Assembly (NCBI GenBank): GCA_963815045.1 | Contig: CAWFET010000002.1 | Location: 744,001-808,000, forward strand | Length of the DNA stretch: 64,000 nt | Direction: 5' to 3' | Origin: DASUPK01 sp963815045 | GTDB taxonomy: Bacteria > Actinomycetota > Thermoleophilia > Solirubrobacterales > 70-9 | Shown here: in pieces, positions 35,670-43,596 of the stretch | Layout of the letters: the number at the start of each line of letters is the position of its first letter | How positions within the stretch are numbered: the first letter of the stretch is position 1 | Notes under the pieces: generated by a model | Seen by the model: the letters and a program-made list of their open reading frames with translations, nothing else | Database searches by the model: none | Told to the model about the DNA's origin: nothing | Program-made: the position numbers and the translations under genes

Positions 35670-36575
35670 GTGCTCAGACTCCGCCTCGCGATCGAGGAGC
35701 GCCGGGCCGTCGAGGTGACCGAAGCCCTCGAGGGGACAGGTGGGGTTCACCGCATCGTCGCCCTGACTCCTGAGCGCGCCGATTCGGGGGTCGTCCTCGC
35801 CGCCGATGTCCTGCCCTCGGTCGCGGATCGCGTCGTGGAGCTGATCCGCGAGTGGGAGGTCGACGATGCCGACTACCTGCTCACCCGCCAGGACGTGGTC
35901 GCCCCGCATCCGCGACACGGCGGCCTGGCCCGGGACGAGGGCTTCGCCTGGATCGAGGTGATGGCCGAGGCGCGAGCGCACTCGCGGCTGCTGGGCCGCT
36001 ACCTGGCGCTGATGGCCGTCGCGGCGGTCCTCGGCGCGATCGGGGTGATCACGGACAACCCGATCCTGATCGTGGGGGCGATGGCGGTGAGCCCTGACAT
36101 CCTGCCGATCTGCGCGGCGTGCGTCGGCTTCGTCGTCCGCAGGATCGGGCTGGCGGCGCGGGCGATGATGACGCTGACCCTCGGCATCGTGCTCACCTGG
36201 GCGGTGGCGGCCCTCGTCGCCTGGTCCCTGCAGGCGACGGGGATCCTCACCGGGGACTTCCAGATTCACGACACGGCGCTGCACGGCCTGAACCAGATCG
36301 ACTACTCGACCGTGCTGGTCGCGGCTGCGGCCGGGGTTGCGGCGATGCTCTCGTTCGAGACCCGGGCGCAGGCCGCGGTGGGTGTGGCAATCTCGGTGAC
36401 GACGATCCCTGCGTCGGCGCTCTTCGGCGTCTCGCTCGGGCTGGGGGAGGTGAGCGACTCCTGGGGGGCCGCCGGCGTGCTCGGCGTGAACGTCAGCGTG
36501 CTGCTCCTCTCCGCGAGCGCCACGCTCTTGGTCCAGCGCTGGCTGGTCGGGCGGACCGCGGCGGCCGGCGCCTAG
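35670..36575 (+). CDS. DUF389 (TIGR00341-like) membrane protein
   Basis: 301 residues. An N-terminal soluble domain of about 100 residues with ferredoxin-like strand pattern (LRLAIEERRAVEVTEALE) is followed by six or seven helices. The motif ITDNPILIVGAMAVSPDILPI matches DUF389 proteins, whose consensus has a conserved Pro/Met/Ser/Pro-bearing helix. Function of the family is unknown. GTG start set by the upstream -10. Confidence 0.85.
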   Translation: MLRLRLAIEERRAVEVTEALEGTGGVHRIVALTPERADSGVVLAADVLPSVADRVVELIREWEVDDADYLLTRQDVVAPHPRHGGLARDEGFAWIEVMAEARAHSRLLGRYLALMAVAAVLGAIGVITDNPILIVGAMAVSPDILPICAACVGFVVRRIGLAARAMMTLTLGIVLTWAVAALVAWSLQATGILTGDFQIHDTALHGLNQIDYSTVLVAAAAGVAAMLSFETRAQAAVGVAISVTTIPASALFGVSLGLGEVSDSWGAAGVLGVNVSVLLLSASATLLVQRWLVGRTAAAGA

Positions 36576-36576
36576 C

Positions 36577-36990
36577 TCAGGAGACGACCTGCACCACGAC
36601 GGTCCGGTCCCGTGGGCGGTCGTCGAAGTCGATCAGGACCACCTGCTGCCAGGTCCCGAGGGTGAGCCGGCCGCCGACAACCGGGACCTGCTCGGAGGCG
36701 CCGATCAGCGAGGCGCGCTGGTGCGCGTGCGAGTTGGTGTCGTGGTTGAGCCGGTTGTGCTCGTAGTCGCCCTCGACCGGGATCAGCCGGTCCAGCAGGG
36801 CGCGGAGGTCCGCAACGCCGCCGGGCTCGAATTCCATCGTGGTGATCGCCGCGGTCGAACCGCGCACGAAGGCCGTTGCGAGGCCGTCGTCGACGGGTCC
36901 CTCGGCCACGACACGCTGGAGGTCGGCGGTGAGGTCCACGACGTCCGCATCGCCACCGGTCGAGACGCGTAATTCCGCGCTGTGCACCAT
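36577..36990 (-). CDS. YjbQ family protein (UPF0047, thiamine-phosphate synthase-like)
   Basis: 137 residues from the ATG at 36990. Conserved motifs: FVRGSTAAITTMEFEPG (acidic/Thr pocket), NRLNHDTNSHAHQRASLIG and TLGTWQQVVLIDFDDRPRDR, all diagnostic of YjbQ. Some members have secondary thiamine-phosphate synthase activity in vitro; the physiological role is not settled. A leaderless-type -10 precedes it. Convergent with DUF389. Confidence 0.92.
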   Translation of the reverse strand: MVHSAELRVSTGGDADVVDLTADLQRVVAEGPVDDGLATAFVRGSTAAITTMEFEPGGVADLRALLDRLIPVEGDYEHNRLNHDTNSHAHQRASLIGASEQVPVVGGRLTLGTWQQVVLIDFDDRPRDRTVVVQVVS

Positions 36991-36997
36991 GAAGGCC

Positions 36998-37003
36998 ACG
37001 CTA
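36998..37003 (-). promoter_or_regulatory. Candidate -10 (TAGCGT) of the yjbQ-like gene
   Basis: Minus-strand TAGCGT, seven bases before the ATG at 36990. Confidence 0.35.
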
Positions 37004-37078
37004 GCGACATCACCCGTTTTGGGGGATGCGAGCGCCGGGACGCCTGAGAGAATCACCTCCGATGCCGGGACGGATCCA

Positions 37079-38659
37079 GTGAACGATGCTCCCACCCAGA
37101 GCGCCCAGTCGAATCATCGTCACGGCAAGCTCGTGTGGGCTCTCGTCGCGCTCGCGTCGATCGTGCTCGTTCTTTCGATGGTCGCGAACTGGGTTCAGAC
37201 CGAGGTCCTCGACTCCGGCCAGTTCTCCAACAACACCGAGCAGATCCTCCAGAACAAGGACGTCCAGGAGCAGCTCAGCCTCTTCGCCGTCGATCAGCTC
37301 TACGCCAATGTCGACGTCCAAGCCCAGATCGAGGCGAAGCTGCCGCCGCCAGCCAAGCCACTCGCCGCGCCGGTCACCGCGGCGACGAGGCAACTCGCCA
37401 CCAACGTGGCGAGGACGGCGCTCGCCTCGCCTCGGGTCCAACAGCTCGTCGCCACCGCGATCAACGGTGCGCAGCAGCGTTTCGTCAACCTGATCGAGGA
37501 CAAGGGCCAGTTCGTCTCGACTCAGGGCGGCGACGTCACCCTCGAATACGGGAGCTTCGTGGCCGACATTGCGACCCGCCTGGGCGTTGACCCCGCGGCG
37601 ATCTCCCAGATCCAGGCCTTCATCCAGCAGTCCTCGACCGAGCTCAAGCAGCGCCTGACGACGGTGCAGAGCAAGATCGAGTCCACGCGCGCAACGCTCT
37701 CCCAGGCGCAGGCGGGCACGCTCGCCCCGCAGGTGCAACAGAACCTCACGACCCTGGAAGCGGATGCCGCCCAGCTCAACACGACCATCGCGAGCCTCCA
37801 GCAGAAGATCACAGGCATCCAGCCGAAGGCCCCCGCGCCGCTACAGAGCCGGTTGTCCGACCTTCAGGGACGCCTGACCAAGCTCGATACGCGGTCAGCC
37901 GCAGCGCAGACGCAGGCCGCAGCGGTGCTCAAGGATCCGAGTCAGGCGAACGTCCTCAAGCTCGATCCCACGCTCGCCTCTCTCCAGACCCGAGTCACCA
38001 CCCTGCTCAACCGTCAGGCGATTCAGCATCCCGGCGAGGTCGTCGTGATGAAGTCCAGTGGGCTGACCGGCCTCCAGGACCTCGTGAAGGCGCTGCGCAA
38101 TCTCGGTTTCGTGCTGCCGGTTCTGGCGCTCCTGCTCTACCTGGCGGCCATTTACCTGGCGAAGAACTGGCGCCGGGAGGCGTTGATCGCAGCCGGCGGG
38201 GGAATCCTGGCCGCAACGCTGCTCGTCCTCCTGATCAGGCACGTCATCGGCAATGGGGTCATCAACTCTGTGGCGAGCTCGGATGCGGTCAAACCCGCCG
38301 TCAGCTCGGTCTGGGACATCATTTCCGCCAGCCTGCGCGAACGCGCCCTGTTCGTGCTCGTGATCGGGCTGGGGTTCATCGGCGGAGGGCTCCTCGCCGG
38401 GCCCGGCCGGCGTGAGGTCGCAGTGCGACGCTTCCTGGCGCCGTATCTGCGCGAGCAGCCTGTCGTCGTCTACGGGGTTCTGGCTTTCGTCTTCCTGATT
38501 TGGCTGACACTGCTCCCGACGATCAACAACCTCGGTCAGGTGCTGATCATCCTGGTCATCGCTGGCCTTGCGGTACTGGGCGTGGAGATCCTGCGCCGCC
38601 AAACGGCACGGGAATTTCCGAATGCCTCGACCGCTCCCGCCCCGGGCTCCCGCCCGTAA
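37079..38659 (+). CDS. Multi-helix membrane protein with inserted extracytoplasmic coiled coil
   Basis: 526 residues from GTG 37079. One N-terminal helix (19-37), then a large loop domain (DSGQFSNNTEQILQNKDVQE and following) seen in many actinobacterial membrane proteins. Residues about 185-315 are a long coiled-coil segment (TTVQSKIESTRATLSQAQ, NTTIASLQQKI). Four helices follow from about 345. Homologues I know of run straight from the loop domain into the HPGEVVVMKSSGL segment, so the coiled coil looks inserted. Function unknown. Start is the least certain point. Confidence 0.7.
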   Translation: MNDAPTQSAQSNHRHGKLVWALVALASIVLVLSMVANWVQTEVLDSGQFSNNTEQILQNKDVQEQLSLFAVDQLYANVDVQAQIEAKLPPPAKPLAAPVTAATRQLATNVARTALASPRVQQLVATAINGAQQRFVNLIEDKGQFVSTQGGDVTLEYGSFVADIATRLGVDPAAISQIQAFIQQSSTELKQRLTTVQSKIESTRATLSQAQAGTLAPQVQQNLTTLEADAAQLNTTIASLQQKITGIQPKAPAPLQSRLSDLQGRLTKLDTRSAAAQTQAAAVLKDPSQANVLKLDPTLASLQTRVTTLLNRQAIQHPGEVVVMKSSGLTGLQDLVKALRNLGFVLPVLALLLYLAAIYLAKNWRREALIAAGGGILAATLLVLLIRHVIGNGVINSVASSDAVKPAVSSVWDIISASLRERALFVLVIGLGFIGGGLLAGPGRREVAVRRFLAPYLREQPVVVYGVLAFVFLIWLTLLPTINNLGQVLIILVIAGLAVLGVEILRRQTAREFPNASTAPAPGSRP

Positions 38660-38674
38660 CCGGGCGCCCCTCGG

Positions 38675-39598
38675 CTACCAGTCCCAGGGGGTGTCGGTGC
38701 CCACCAGCGCCTCCTGCTCCAGATAGCGGGCGAACTCCTCGAGCTCCTCCTGCGGGATCGAGTAGGTGTGCTGCTCCTCGTCCGGGAACGTCCGGGCGCG
38801 GACCTCCTCCGTGTAGGCGCGCACGCCCTTCAGTGATTCTGCGCGGACCTCGGCAAAGCGCTTCACGAACTTGGGCTGATGCCCGTCGTAGACGCCGAGC
38901 AGGTCGTGCAGGACGAGCACCTGGCCGTCGGTGGAAGGGCCGGCGCCGATTCCGATCGCCGGGATCTCCAGCTTCGGCATGAGCGCCTCGGTGACGGCCG
39001 AGGGGATCGCCTCGAAGACGATCGCGAAGCAGCCCACGGACTGGAGGGCGAGGGCTTCCTCGAAGAGCTTCGCGGCCGCCTCTGCCGTCCGGCCCTGCGC
39101 CTTGAAGCCGCCGAGCGCCGTCGCGGTCTGCGGCGTGAGCCCGACGTGACCCATCACCGGGATCCCGGAGCGGACGATCGCCCGCGCGCGGTCCACGGAG
39201 GCCCCGCCGCGTTCCAGCTTGACGGCATCGGCCTGCGCCTCCTTCACGAAGCGCTGGGCGTTCTCGATCGCCTCCTCATTCGACTTCTCGTAGGAGCCGA
39301 ACGGCATGTCGCCGATCAGCAGGGGCCGCTCGAGACCACGGCGGACGGCCCTGGTCATCATCAGCATCTCGTCCATGCCGACGGGAGTGGTCGCATCGTG
39401 ACCGAGCACGACCATCGCGGCCGTGTCGCCGACGAGCACGATGTCGACGCCCGCCTCGTCGACGATCTGCGCGGAGGGATAGTCGTAGGCCGTGACCATC
39501 ACGACCGGCTCGCGCGCCTTCTTCATCTCAGCGAGGCGCGGCAGCGTGATCCGCTGACGTTCGGTCTCGGAGGGCTGGTTGGGTGGCTGGGTGCTCAC
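38675..39598 (-). CDS. panB: 3-methyl-2-oxobutanoate hydroxymethyltransferase
   Basis: 307 residues; first committed step of pantothenate synthesis, forming ketopantoate from 2-oxoisovalerate and methylene-tetrahydrofolate. Motifs: VVMVTAYDYPSAQIVDEAGV, VGDTAAMVVLGHDATTPV, PLLIGDMPFGSYEKS and GIGAGPSTDGQVLVLHDLLG. The metal-ligand Asp and catalytic Glu regions are intact. GTG start at 39598 overlaps panD's stop by 4 nt. Last gene of the pan operon. Confidence 0.96.
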   Translation of the reverse strand: MSTQPPNQPSETERQRITLPRLAEMKKAREPVVMVTAYDYPSAQIVDEAGVDIVLVGDTAAMVVLGHDATTPVGMDEMLMMTRAVRRGLERPLLIGDMPFGSYEKSNEEAIENAQRFVKEAQADAVKLERGGASVDRARAIVRSGIPVMGHVGLTPQTATALGGFKAQGRTAEAAAKLFEEALALQSVGCFAIVFEAIPSAVTEALMPKLEIPAIGIGAGPSTDGQVLVLHDLLGVYDGHQPKFVKRFAEVRAESLKGVRAYTEEVRARTFPDEEQHTYSIPQEELEEFARYLEQEALVGTDTPWDW

Positions 39599-40005
39599 AG
39601 CAACGCTCCCTGGCCCGGATTCTCATGGCCGAGCAGGACGGACGGATCGCTGTCGACCGCGGTCACCTCGTTGTCGTCGTTGACGTGGACCACTACGGGC
39701 GAGTAGCGCTCCAGGTCCGTCTCGTCGAAGGCGCCGAAGCTGGCGACGATCACCTTGTCCCCGCTGCGGACGAGCCGAGCGGCGGCCCCGTTCACCTGGA
39801 CCGTGCCGGAGCCCTCCTCGCCCTCGATCGCGTAGGTGACGAAGCGGGCGCCGTTGTCGATGTCCCAGACGTGCACCTGCTCGTTGACCAGCAGATCCGC
39901 CTGGCGCATCAGGACCGGATCGAGGGTGATGCTTCCGATGTAGTCGACGTCACAGTCCGTGATCGTCGCTCGATGGATCTTGGACTTCAGCATCTGACGC
40001 TGCAT
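39595..40005 (-). CDS. panD: Aspartate 1-decarboxylase (pyruvoyl enzyme)
   Basis: 136 residues; makes beta-alanine from L-aspartate. Opens MQRQMLKSKIHRATITDCDV. The self-processing site is Gly24-Ser25 in DYIGSITLD, where Ser25 becomes the pyruvoyl group. The rest (NGARFVTYAIEGEEGSGTV, NGAAARLVRSGDKVIVASFG) is standard. Overlaps panC by one base and panB by four. Confidence 0.96.
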   Translation of the reverse strand: MQRQMLKSKIHRATITDCDVDYIGSITLDPVLMRQADLLVNEQVHVWDIDNGARFVTYAIEGEEGSGTVQVNGAAARLVRSGDKVIVASFGAFDETDLERYSPVVVHVNDDNEVTAVDSDPSVLLGHENPGQGALL

Positions 40006-40874
40006 CAGGCCTCCCTGTTCGGAGTGATCAAGACGTTGTCGATGAGGCGGGCCCTGCCCACCCGGGCCGCCACCGCCAACAGCACGGGCCGCCCGTTCAG
40101 CTCGGCGACGGCGGAGAGGTCCTCCGCCGCGCGCGCCTCCACGTACTCCGGCTCGATTCCGGAGTTACGAAGCTCGTTTCGGGCCGCCTCCACGAGCGCG
40201 TCGGTGGAGGTCTCGCCCTCGCGGGCGGCCCGTTCGGCGGCACGCAGCGCGCGGGAGATCGCGGTCGCCTGCTCGCGTTGCTCCGCCGTCAGGTAGGCGT
40301 TCCGTGAGCTGAGCGCCAGGCCGCTGTCCTCGCGGACGGTCGGCAGCACGGCGACCTCCACCGGGAAGTCGAGATCCCGCGTCATCCGTTCGATCACCAC
40401 TGCCTGCTGGGCGTCCTTGCGGCCGAAGTAGGCGACGTCGGGCTGGACCGAGTTGAAGAGCTTGGCGACCACCGTGGTGACGCCGCGGAAATGGGAGGGG
40501 CCGCGGTGCTCGGGATCTCCCTCGAGAACGCCCGTCAGCTCGTTGCCGACCTCGACCGTCGTCGCGAAGCCCTCCGGGTACATCTCGCCGACCTCCGGCA
40601 CCCAGATGAGATCGACGCCCGCGGCGGCGGCGAGCTCCACGTCGCGGTCCTCGTTGCGCGGGTAGGCATCGAGATCCTCGCCGGGACCGAACTGGGTCGG
40701 GTTGACGAACAGGCTGACCACGACCAGATCGCAGTCCTCCCGGGCCTGGCGCATGAGCGAGAGGTGGCCGTCGTGGAAGTAGCCCATGGTGGGAACGAGC
40801 CCGATTCGCTTGCCCTCGCGGCGTGGCTCCGCCAGTGCGTCGCGGAGCTCGCTCCTGGTGCGGAGGGTCTTCAT
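40005..40874 (-). CDS. panC: Pantothenate synthetase
   Basis: 289 residues; ATP-dependent condensation of pantoate and beta-alanine. Nucleotidyltransferase signature LVPTMGYFHDGHLSLMRQAR (HIGH-like HDGH). Then VVSLFVNPTQFGPGEDLDAYPR, and the KMSKS-like region VREDSGLALSSRNAYL. All active-site blocks present. ATG at 40874 overlaps the DUF2520 stop by 4 nt. Confidence 0.97.
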   Translation of the reverse strand: MKTLRTRSELRDALAEPRREGKRIGLVPTMGYFHDGHLSLMRQAREDCDLVVVSLFVNPTQFGPGEDLDAYPRNEDRDVELAAAAGVDLIWVPEVGEMYPEGFATTVEVGNELTGVLEGDPEHRGPSHFRGVTTVVAKLFNSVQPDVAYFGRKDAQQAVVIERMTRDLDFPVEVAVLPTVREDSGLALSSRNAYLTAEQREQATAISRALRAAERAAREGETSTDALVEAARNELRNSGIEPEYVEARAAEDLSAVAELNGRPVLLAVAARVGRARLIDNVLITPNREA

Positions 40875-41614
40875 GAGGACACCCCGTTGGATTCCCAGGT
40901 GATCGCCTCGGCGCGCATGGTCAGGGAGTCGTAGAGGCGGACGAGCTCGGGCGCGCTTGCCGCGAGAGCGACGCGGTGACGTTGCACCGTCGCCCGGTCG
41001 CCGCGGGCGATCGGCCCGGTGAGCGCATCCGGTCCTCGCTCGGCCCAGTTCGCGGCGGTGCGCAGGACCAGCGGAGCGAGCAGCTCCCTGGCGCCCTCCA
41101 CGCCAATCCGCTCGAGCAGCTCGGCGGCGGACTCCTCCAATGCGACCAGCAGGTTCGACGCGATCGCCGCGGCTGCGTGGTACGCGGCGCGGTTCTCCTC
41201 GGGGACCTCGAAGGGGCGCATCCCGAGCGCATCGGCGAGCGAGCGAGCGAACGCGTGGGCGGCGGCGTCGGAGCCCGCGATCGCGGCGGGCGTTCCCTCG
41301 ACGGGCGTCTCCCCGTGGGCGAAGGTCTGCAGTGGATGCAGGGAGAAGGTTGACGCGCCACGCTCGCGCGCGGACGCGAGTACCTCCAGCGTGCTGGCGC
41401 CGCTCACGTGGCCGACCAGTGGAGCGGTGGCCGCGATGCGCTCGCAGGCCTCGACGATCGCATCGTCCGGGACGCAGAGCAGCACGGCTCCGGCAGCGTC
41501 GATCGGCTCGTCGCGGCTCACCAGTTGCACCTCGAGTCCGGCGAGCTCGGCTGCCCTGGCGAGCGAGCCGCCGACGCGGCCACGGCCAACGACGACCAAT
41601 TTGGTCGCGCTCAT
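40871..41614 (-). CDS. Rossmann-fold DUF2520 protein of the pantothenate operon
   Basis: 247 residues from the ATG at 41614 (ATG 41650 possible). N-terminal NAD(P)-binding motif LVVVGRGRVGGSLARAAELAG, then VLLCVPDDAIVEACERIA. The C-terminal helical DUF2520 domain has AAAIASNLLVALEESAAELLERIGV. DUF2520 genes very often precede panC, and the family is discussed as a possible ketopantoate reductase relative. No panE is visible here, so it may reduce ketopantoate (inference). First gene of the operon. Confidence 0.85.
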   Translation of the reverse strand: MSATKLVVVGRGRVGGSLARAAELAGLEVQLVSRDEPIDAAGAVLLCVPDDAIVEACERIAATAPLVGHVSGASTLEVLASARERGASTFSLHPLQTFAHGETPVEGTPAAIAGSDAAAHAFARSLADALGMRPFEVPEENRAAYHAAAAIASNLLVALEESAAELLERIGVEGARELLAPLVLRTAANWAERGPDALTGPIARGDRATVQRHRVALAASAPELVRLYDSLTMRAEAITWESNGVSS

Positions 41615-41742
41615 GGGGGAGGGGATGTCATCCCGTTCCAGTTCCCGCATCGGAGATACCAGACGGCTTTCTTGGATGGACGAGGTGTCGGTGCGTGAAG
41701 TTCGATCGGGTCCGCGCTGGTTGGAGTCACGGCCCGAGGCGG

Positions 41743-41748
41743 ATTATA
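41743..41748 (-). promoter_or_regulatory. Candidate promoter of the pantothenate operon (perfect -10)
   Basis: Minus-strand TATAAT in the 251-bp gap before the DUF2520 gene; no clear -35. It predicts a start near 41736 and a 5' leader of about 120 bases, long for this genome. The leader contains a small GGGAT/ATCCC hairpin near 41625. Nothing else seen in the gap on this strand. Confidence 0.45.
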
Positions 41749-41852
41749 GGGACGGATCCTGGCCACCCAGCCAGTTCGTGTGGCCCTTCGCACACTGCGA
41801 ATCGGCCCAATTTGCGGCCCGGAACCCGGCCCGGACGGTCGGGGACCCGAAC

Positions 41853-41858
41853 TACCAT
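41853..41858 (+). promoter_or_regulatory. Candidate -10 (TACCAT) of the FmdB-type gene
   Basis: TACCAT followed by seven bases and the GTG at 41866. Head promoter of the long udg-tsa run. Confidence 0.4.
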
Positions 41859-41865
41859 CAACCCG

Positions 41866-42141
41866 GTGCCGATCTACGAATTCGCCTGTGAGTCGTGCGG
41901 TCATCGCTTCGAGGAGCTGGTTGGCTCGCACGTCGGCCTCGATGCCTCCGACGTCGCCTGCCCCGAATGCGGGTCGGCCGAGGTCGAGCGCCAGGTGTCG
42001 ACCTCATACGCTCCGCTGCAGCGCCAGATGACTCCGAACCAGCGGCGGCGCCTCGAGGACAAGCGCGGGGTCGACCGCGGCGGCGCCAAGGAGCGCTTCA
42101 GGCGGCAGCGGGAGGCTGAGCGGCGCGGAGGACGCTCGTGA
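41866..42141 (+). CDS. FmdB-type zinc ribbon protein
   Basis: 91 residues from the GTG at 41866. VPIYEFACESCGHRFEELV with CxxC, then VACPECGSAEVERQVS with CxxC: the four-Cys zinc ribbon of the FmdB/CxxC-CxxC-SSSS regulatory protein family. The C-terminal half is very basic (Arg/Lys/Gln), suggesting nucleic-acid binding. Its stop overlaps the udg start (GTGA). Role unknown; first gene of the run. Confidence 0.88.
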   Translation: MPIYEFACESCGHRFEELVGSHVGLDASDVACPECGSAEVERQVSTSYAPLQRQMTPNQRRRLEDKRGVDRGGAKERFRRQREAERRGGRS

Positions 42142-42788
42142 GCGACGCGGAGTCCCGCCGGCAGGCGCTGGTCGATGTCTTCAACCAGGCATCGGTCTGC
42201 GAGCGTTGCCCCCTGTCCGAAACCCGCAATCGCGTCGTCTTCGGCTCGGGTAACGCCGACGCGGACCTGATGTTCGTCGGCGAGGCGCCCGGCGCCGAGG
42301 AGGATCGCCAGGGCCTTCCGTTCGTCGGGCGGGCCGGCGGGTTCCTCACCGAATTGCTCGAGGGCATCGGGCTGAAGCGAGACGACGTCTTCATCGCGAA
42401 CGTGCTCAAGTGCCGCCCGCCCGGCAACCGCGACCCGCAGCCGGAGGAGATCGACTCGTGCCGGCCCTATCTCGAGAGGCAGGTCGAGCTGATCCAGCCG
42501 CGCGTGATCTGCACGCTCGGTAACTTCGCCACCAAGCTGCTCACCGCGAACCCGACGGGGATCACCAAGGTCCGCGGCATCCCGCAGGAGCACATGATCG
42601 GCGGACGCCACCTCTTCCTCCTGCCGCTCTTCCACCCGGCCGCCGGACTGCGGACGCCCCGGGTCGCCGACCAGCTCCGCGAGGACTTCAGGCAGATCCC
42701 GGACCTGCTGGCCCAGCCGCTCCCGGAGCCGGAGCCGCTGGTGATACGCGAGCCGGAGCCCGATCAAATGGGCCTGTTCGGCGGCTGA
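42138..42788 (+). CDS. Family 4 (UdgA-type) uracil-DNA glycosylase with [4Fe-4S] cluster
   Basis: 216 residues; removes uracil from DNA to start base excision repair. Cluster ligands Cys21, Cys24, Cys92 and Cys108. Motifs GEAPGAEEDRQGLPFVGRAG (motif 1) and LFHPAAGLR (motif 2, His166). It has CRPPGNRDP and no KRRIH loop, so it is not UdgX. The last residues are QMGLFGG, close to the bacterial sliding-clamp binding consensus QLxLF. GTG start overlaps the FmdB stop. Confidence 0.93.
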   Translation: MSDAESRRQALVDVFNQASVCERCPLSETRNRVVFGSGNADADLMFVGEAPGAEEDRQGLPFVGRAGGFLTELLEGIGLKRDDVFIANVLKCRPPGNRDPQPEEIDSCRPYLERQVELIQPRVICTLGNFATKLLTANPTGITKVRGIPQEHMIGGRHLFLLPLFHPAAGLRTPRVADQLREDFRQIPDLLAQPLPEPEPLVIREPEPDQMGLFGG

Positions 42789-43192
42789 CCGAGACGACCG
42801 ACAGTGCCGCTGGGACCGAGGCGGTCGGTGAGCGCCTCGGCGCCGAGCTCGGGCCCGGTGACGTCGTCCTGGTGAGCGGCGATCTCGGGGCGGGCAAGAC
42901 GACGCTGATCCGCGGCGCCTGCCGCGCCCTCGGAGTGAGCGAGCCCGTGACCTCCCCGACCTTCACGATCGGCCAGACCTACAGCGGCCGCATGCCGGTC
43001 TCGCATCTCGACCTGTACCGGCTGAGCGACCTCGGCCAGGAGGACCCGGCCCTGCTCGACGATTACCTGACGCCGGAGTCGGTCGCCTTCATCGAATGGC
43101 CGGGCGCCGCCGAGCCATCGCTCGAGCGGGTCACGCGCCGGGTGGCGATCCGCCACGCCGGAGAGGACCGGCGGGAGATCGAGATCTCCTAG
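42785..43192 (+). CDS. tsaE: tRNA threonylcarbamoyladenosine biosynthesis ATPase
   Basis: 135 residues if begun at CTG 42785 (overlapping the udg stop, CTGA). TsaE is the ATPase that works with TsaB and TsaD to make t6A37 on tRNAs. Walker A SGDLGAGKTT; then SPTFTIGQTYSGRMPVSHLDLYRL and FIEWPGAAEP are TsaE signatures. The first GTG in frame (42872) would leave only three residues before the P-loop and remove the conserved N-terminal block (AVGERLGAELGPGDVVLV). No ATG/GTG/TTG exists upstream in frame. Start unusual, identity firm. Confidence 0.9.
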   Translation: MTETTDSAAGTEAVGERLGAELGPGDVVLVSGDLGAGKTTLIRGACRALGVSEPVTSPTFTIGQTYSGRMPVSHLDLYRLSDLGQEDPALLDDYLTPESVAFIEWPGAAEPSLERVTRRVAIRHAGEDRREIEIS

Positions 43193-43539
43193 TAGCCGTA
43201 CTGGCCGCCGTTCTGGTTCTGCTTCTGGTTCTGGTTTTGGTTCTGGTTTTGGTTCTGGTTCTGCTGGATCTGCGTCTGGATGCTCTGCGCCTGGCTCTGG
43301 ACGCTCTGTGCCTGCTGGTTGGCGTTGTTGATGGCCGTCGAGATCTGGCTCGACACGCTGTTCTGCACGCTGCTGGCCTGCGACTGGACGCTGTCGATGA
43401 TGCTGTTCACGTTCGTGCTGTTGCTGTCGCTCCCGCAGCCGGCGACCGCGACCCCCGCGCCGGCGCCGAAGACGGCGATCCCGAGCAGCGCGGCGATGGC
43501 TGCCGGACGGCGAGTGAATTTGCTGGACTGCTCCTCCAT
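43189..43539 (-). CDS. Small lipoprotein with Gln/Asn-rich tail
   Basis: 116 residues. ATG 43539 has AGAAGGAGAC upstream. Signal peptide ending in lipobox VAGC (Cys about 35), so a membrane-anchored lipoprotein. The mature part is a heptad-like Ser/Gln/Val region (SVQSQASSVQNSVSSQ) and a terminal Gln-Asn repeat of about 25 residues. No family recognised. It lies opposite the tsa run, its stop codon sharing CTAG with the tsaE stop. Confidence 0.72.
   Translation of the reverse strand: MEEQSSKFTRRPAAIAALLGIAVFGAGAGVAVAGCGSDSNSTNVNSIIDSVQSQASSVQNSVSSQISTAINNANQQAQSVQSQAQSIQTQIQQNQNQNQNQNQNQKQNQNGGQYGY
43212..43264 (-). repeat. Tandem Gln-Asn hexanucleotide repeat
   Basis: About nine units of six bases (minus strand CAGAAC, with CAAAAC variants) encode the Gln-Asn tail of the lipoprotein. 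Such a tract is prone to slippage in steps that keep the frame. Confidence 0.8.
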
Positions 43540-43596
43540 GGTGTGTCTCCTTCTCCCGGGGCGGCTGGACGCCGGTCCTCCGGCCGGACTCTATTG

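Noticed and set aside
43206..43270. Short tandem repeat considered as a CRISPR-like array
   Set aside because: Units are six bases, contiguous and coding for Gln-Asn; no spacers, no cas genes. No CRISPR seen elsewhere.
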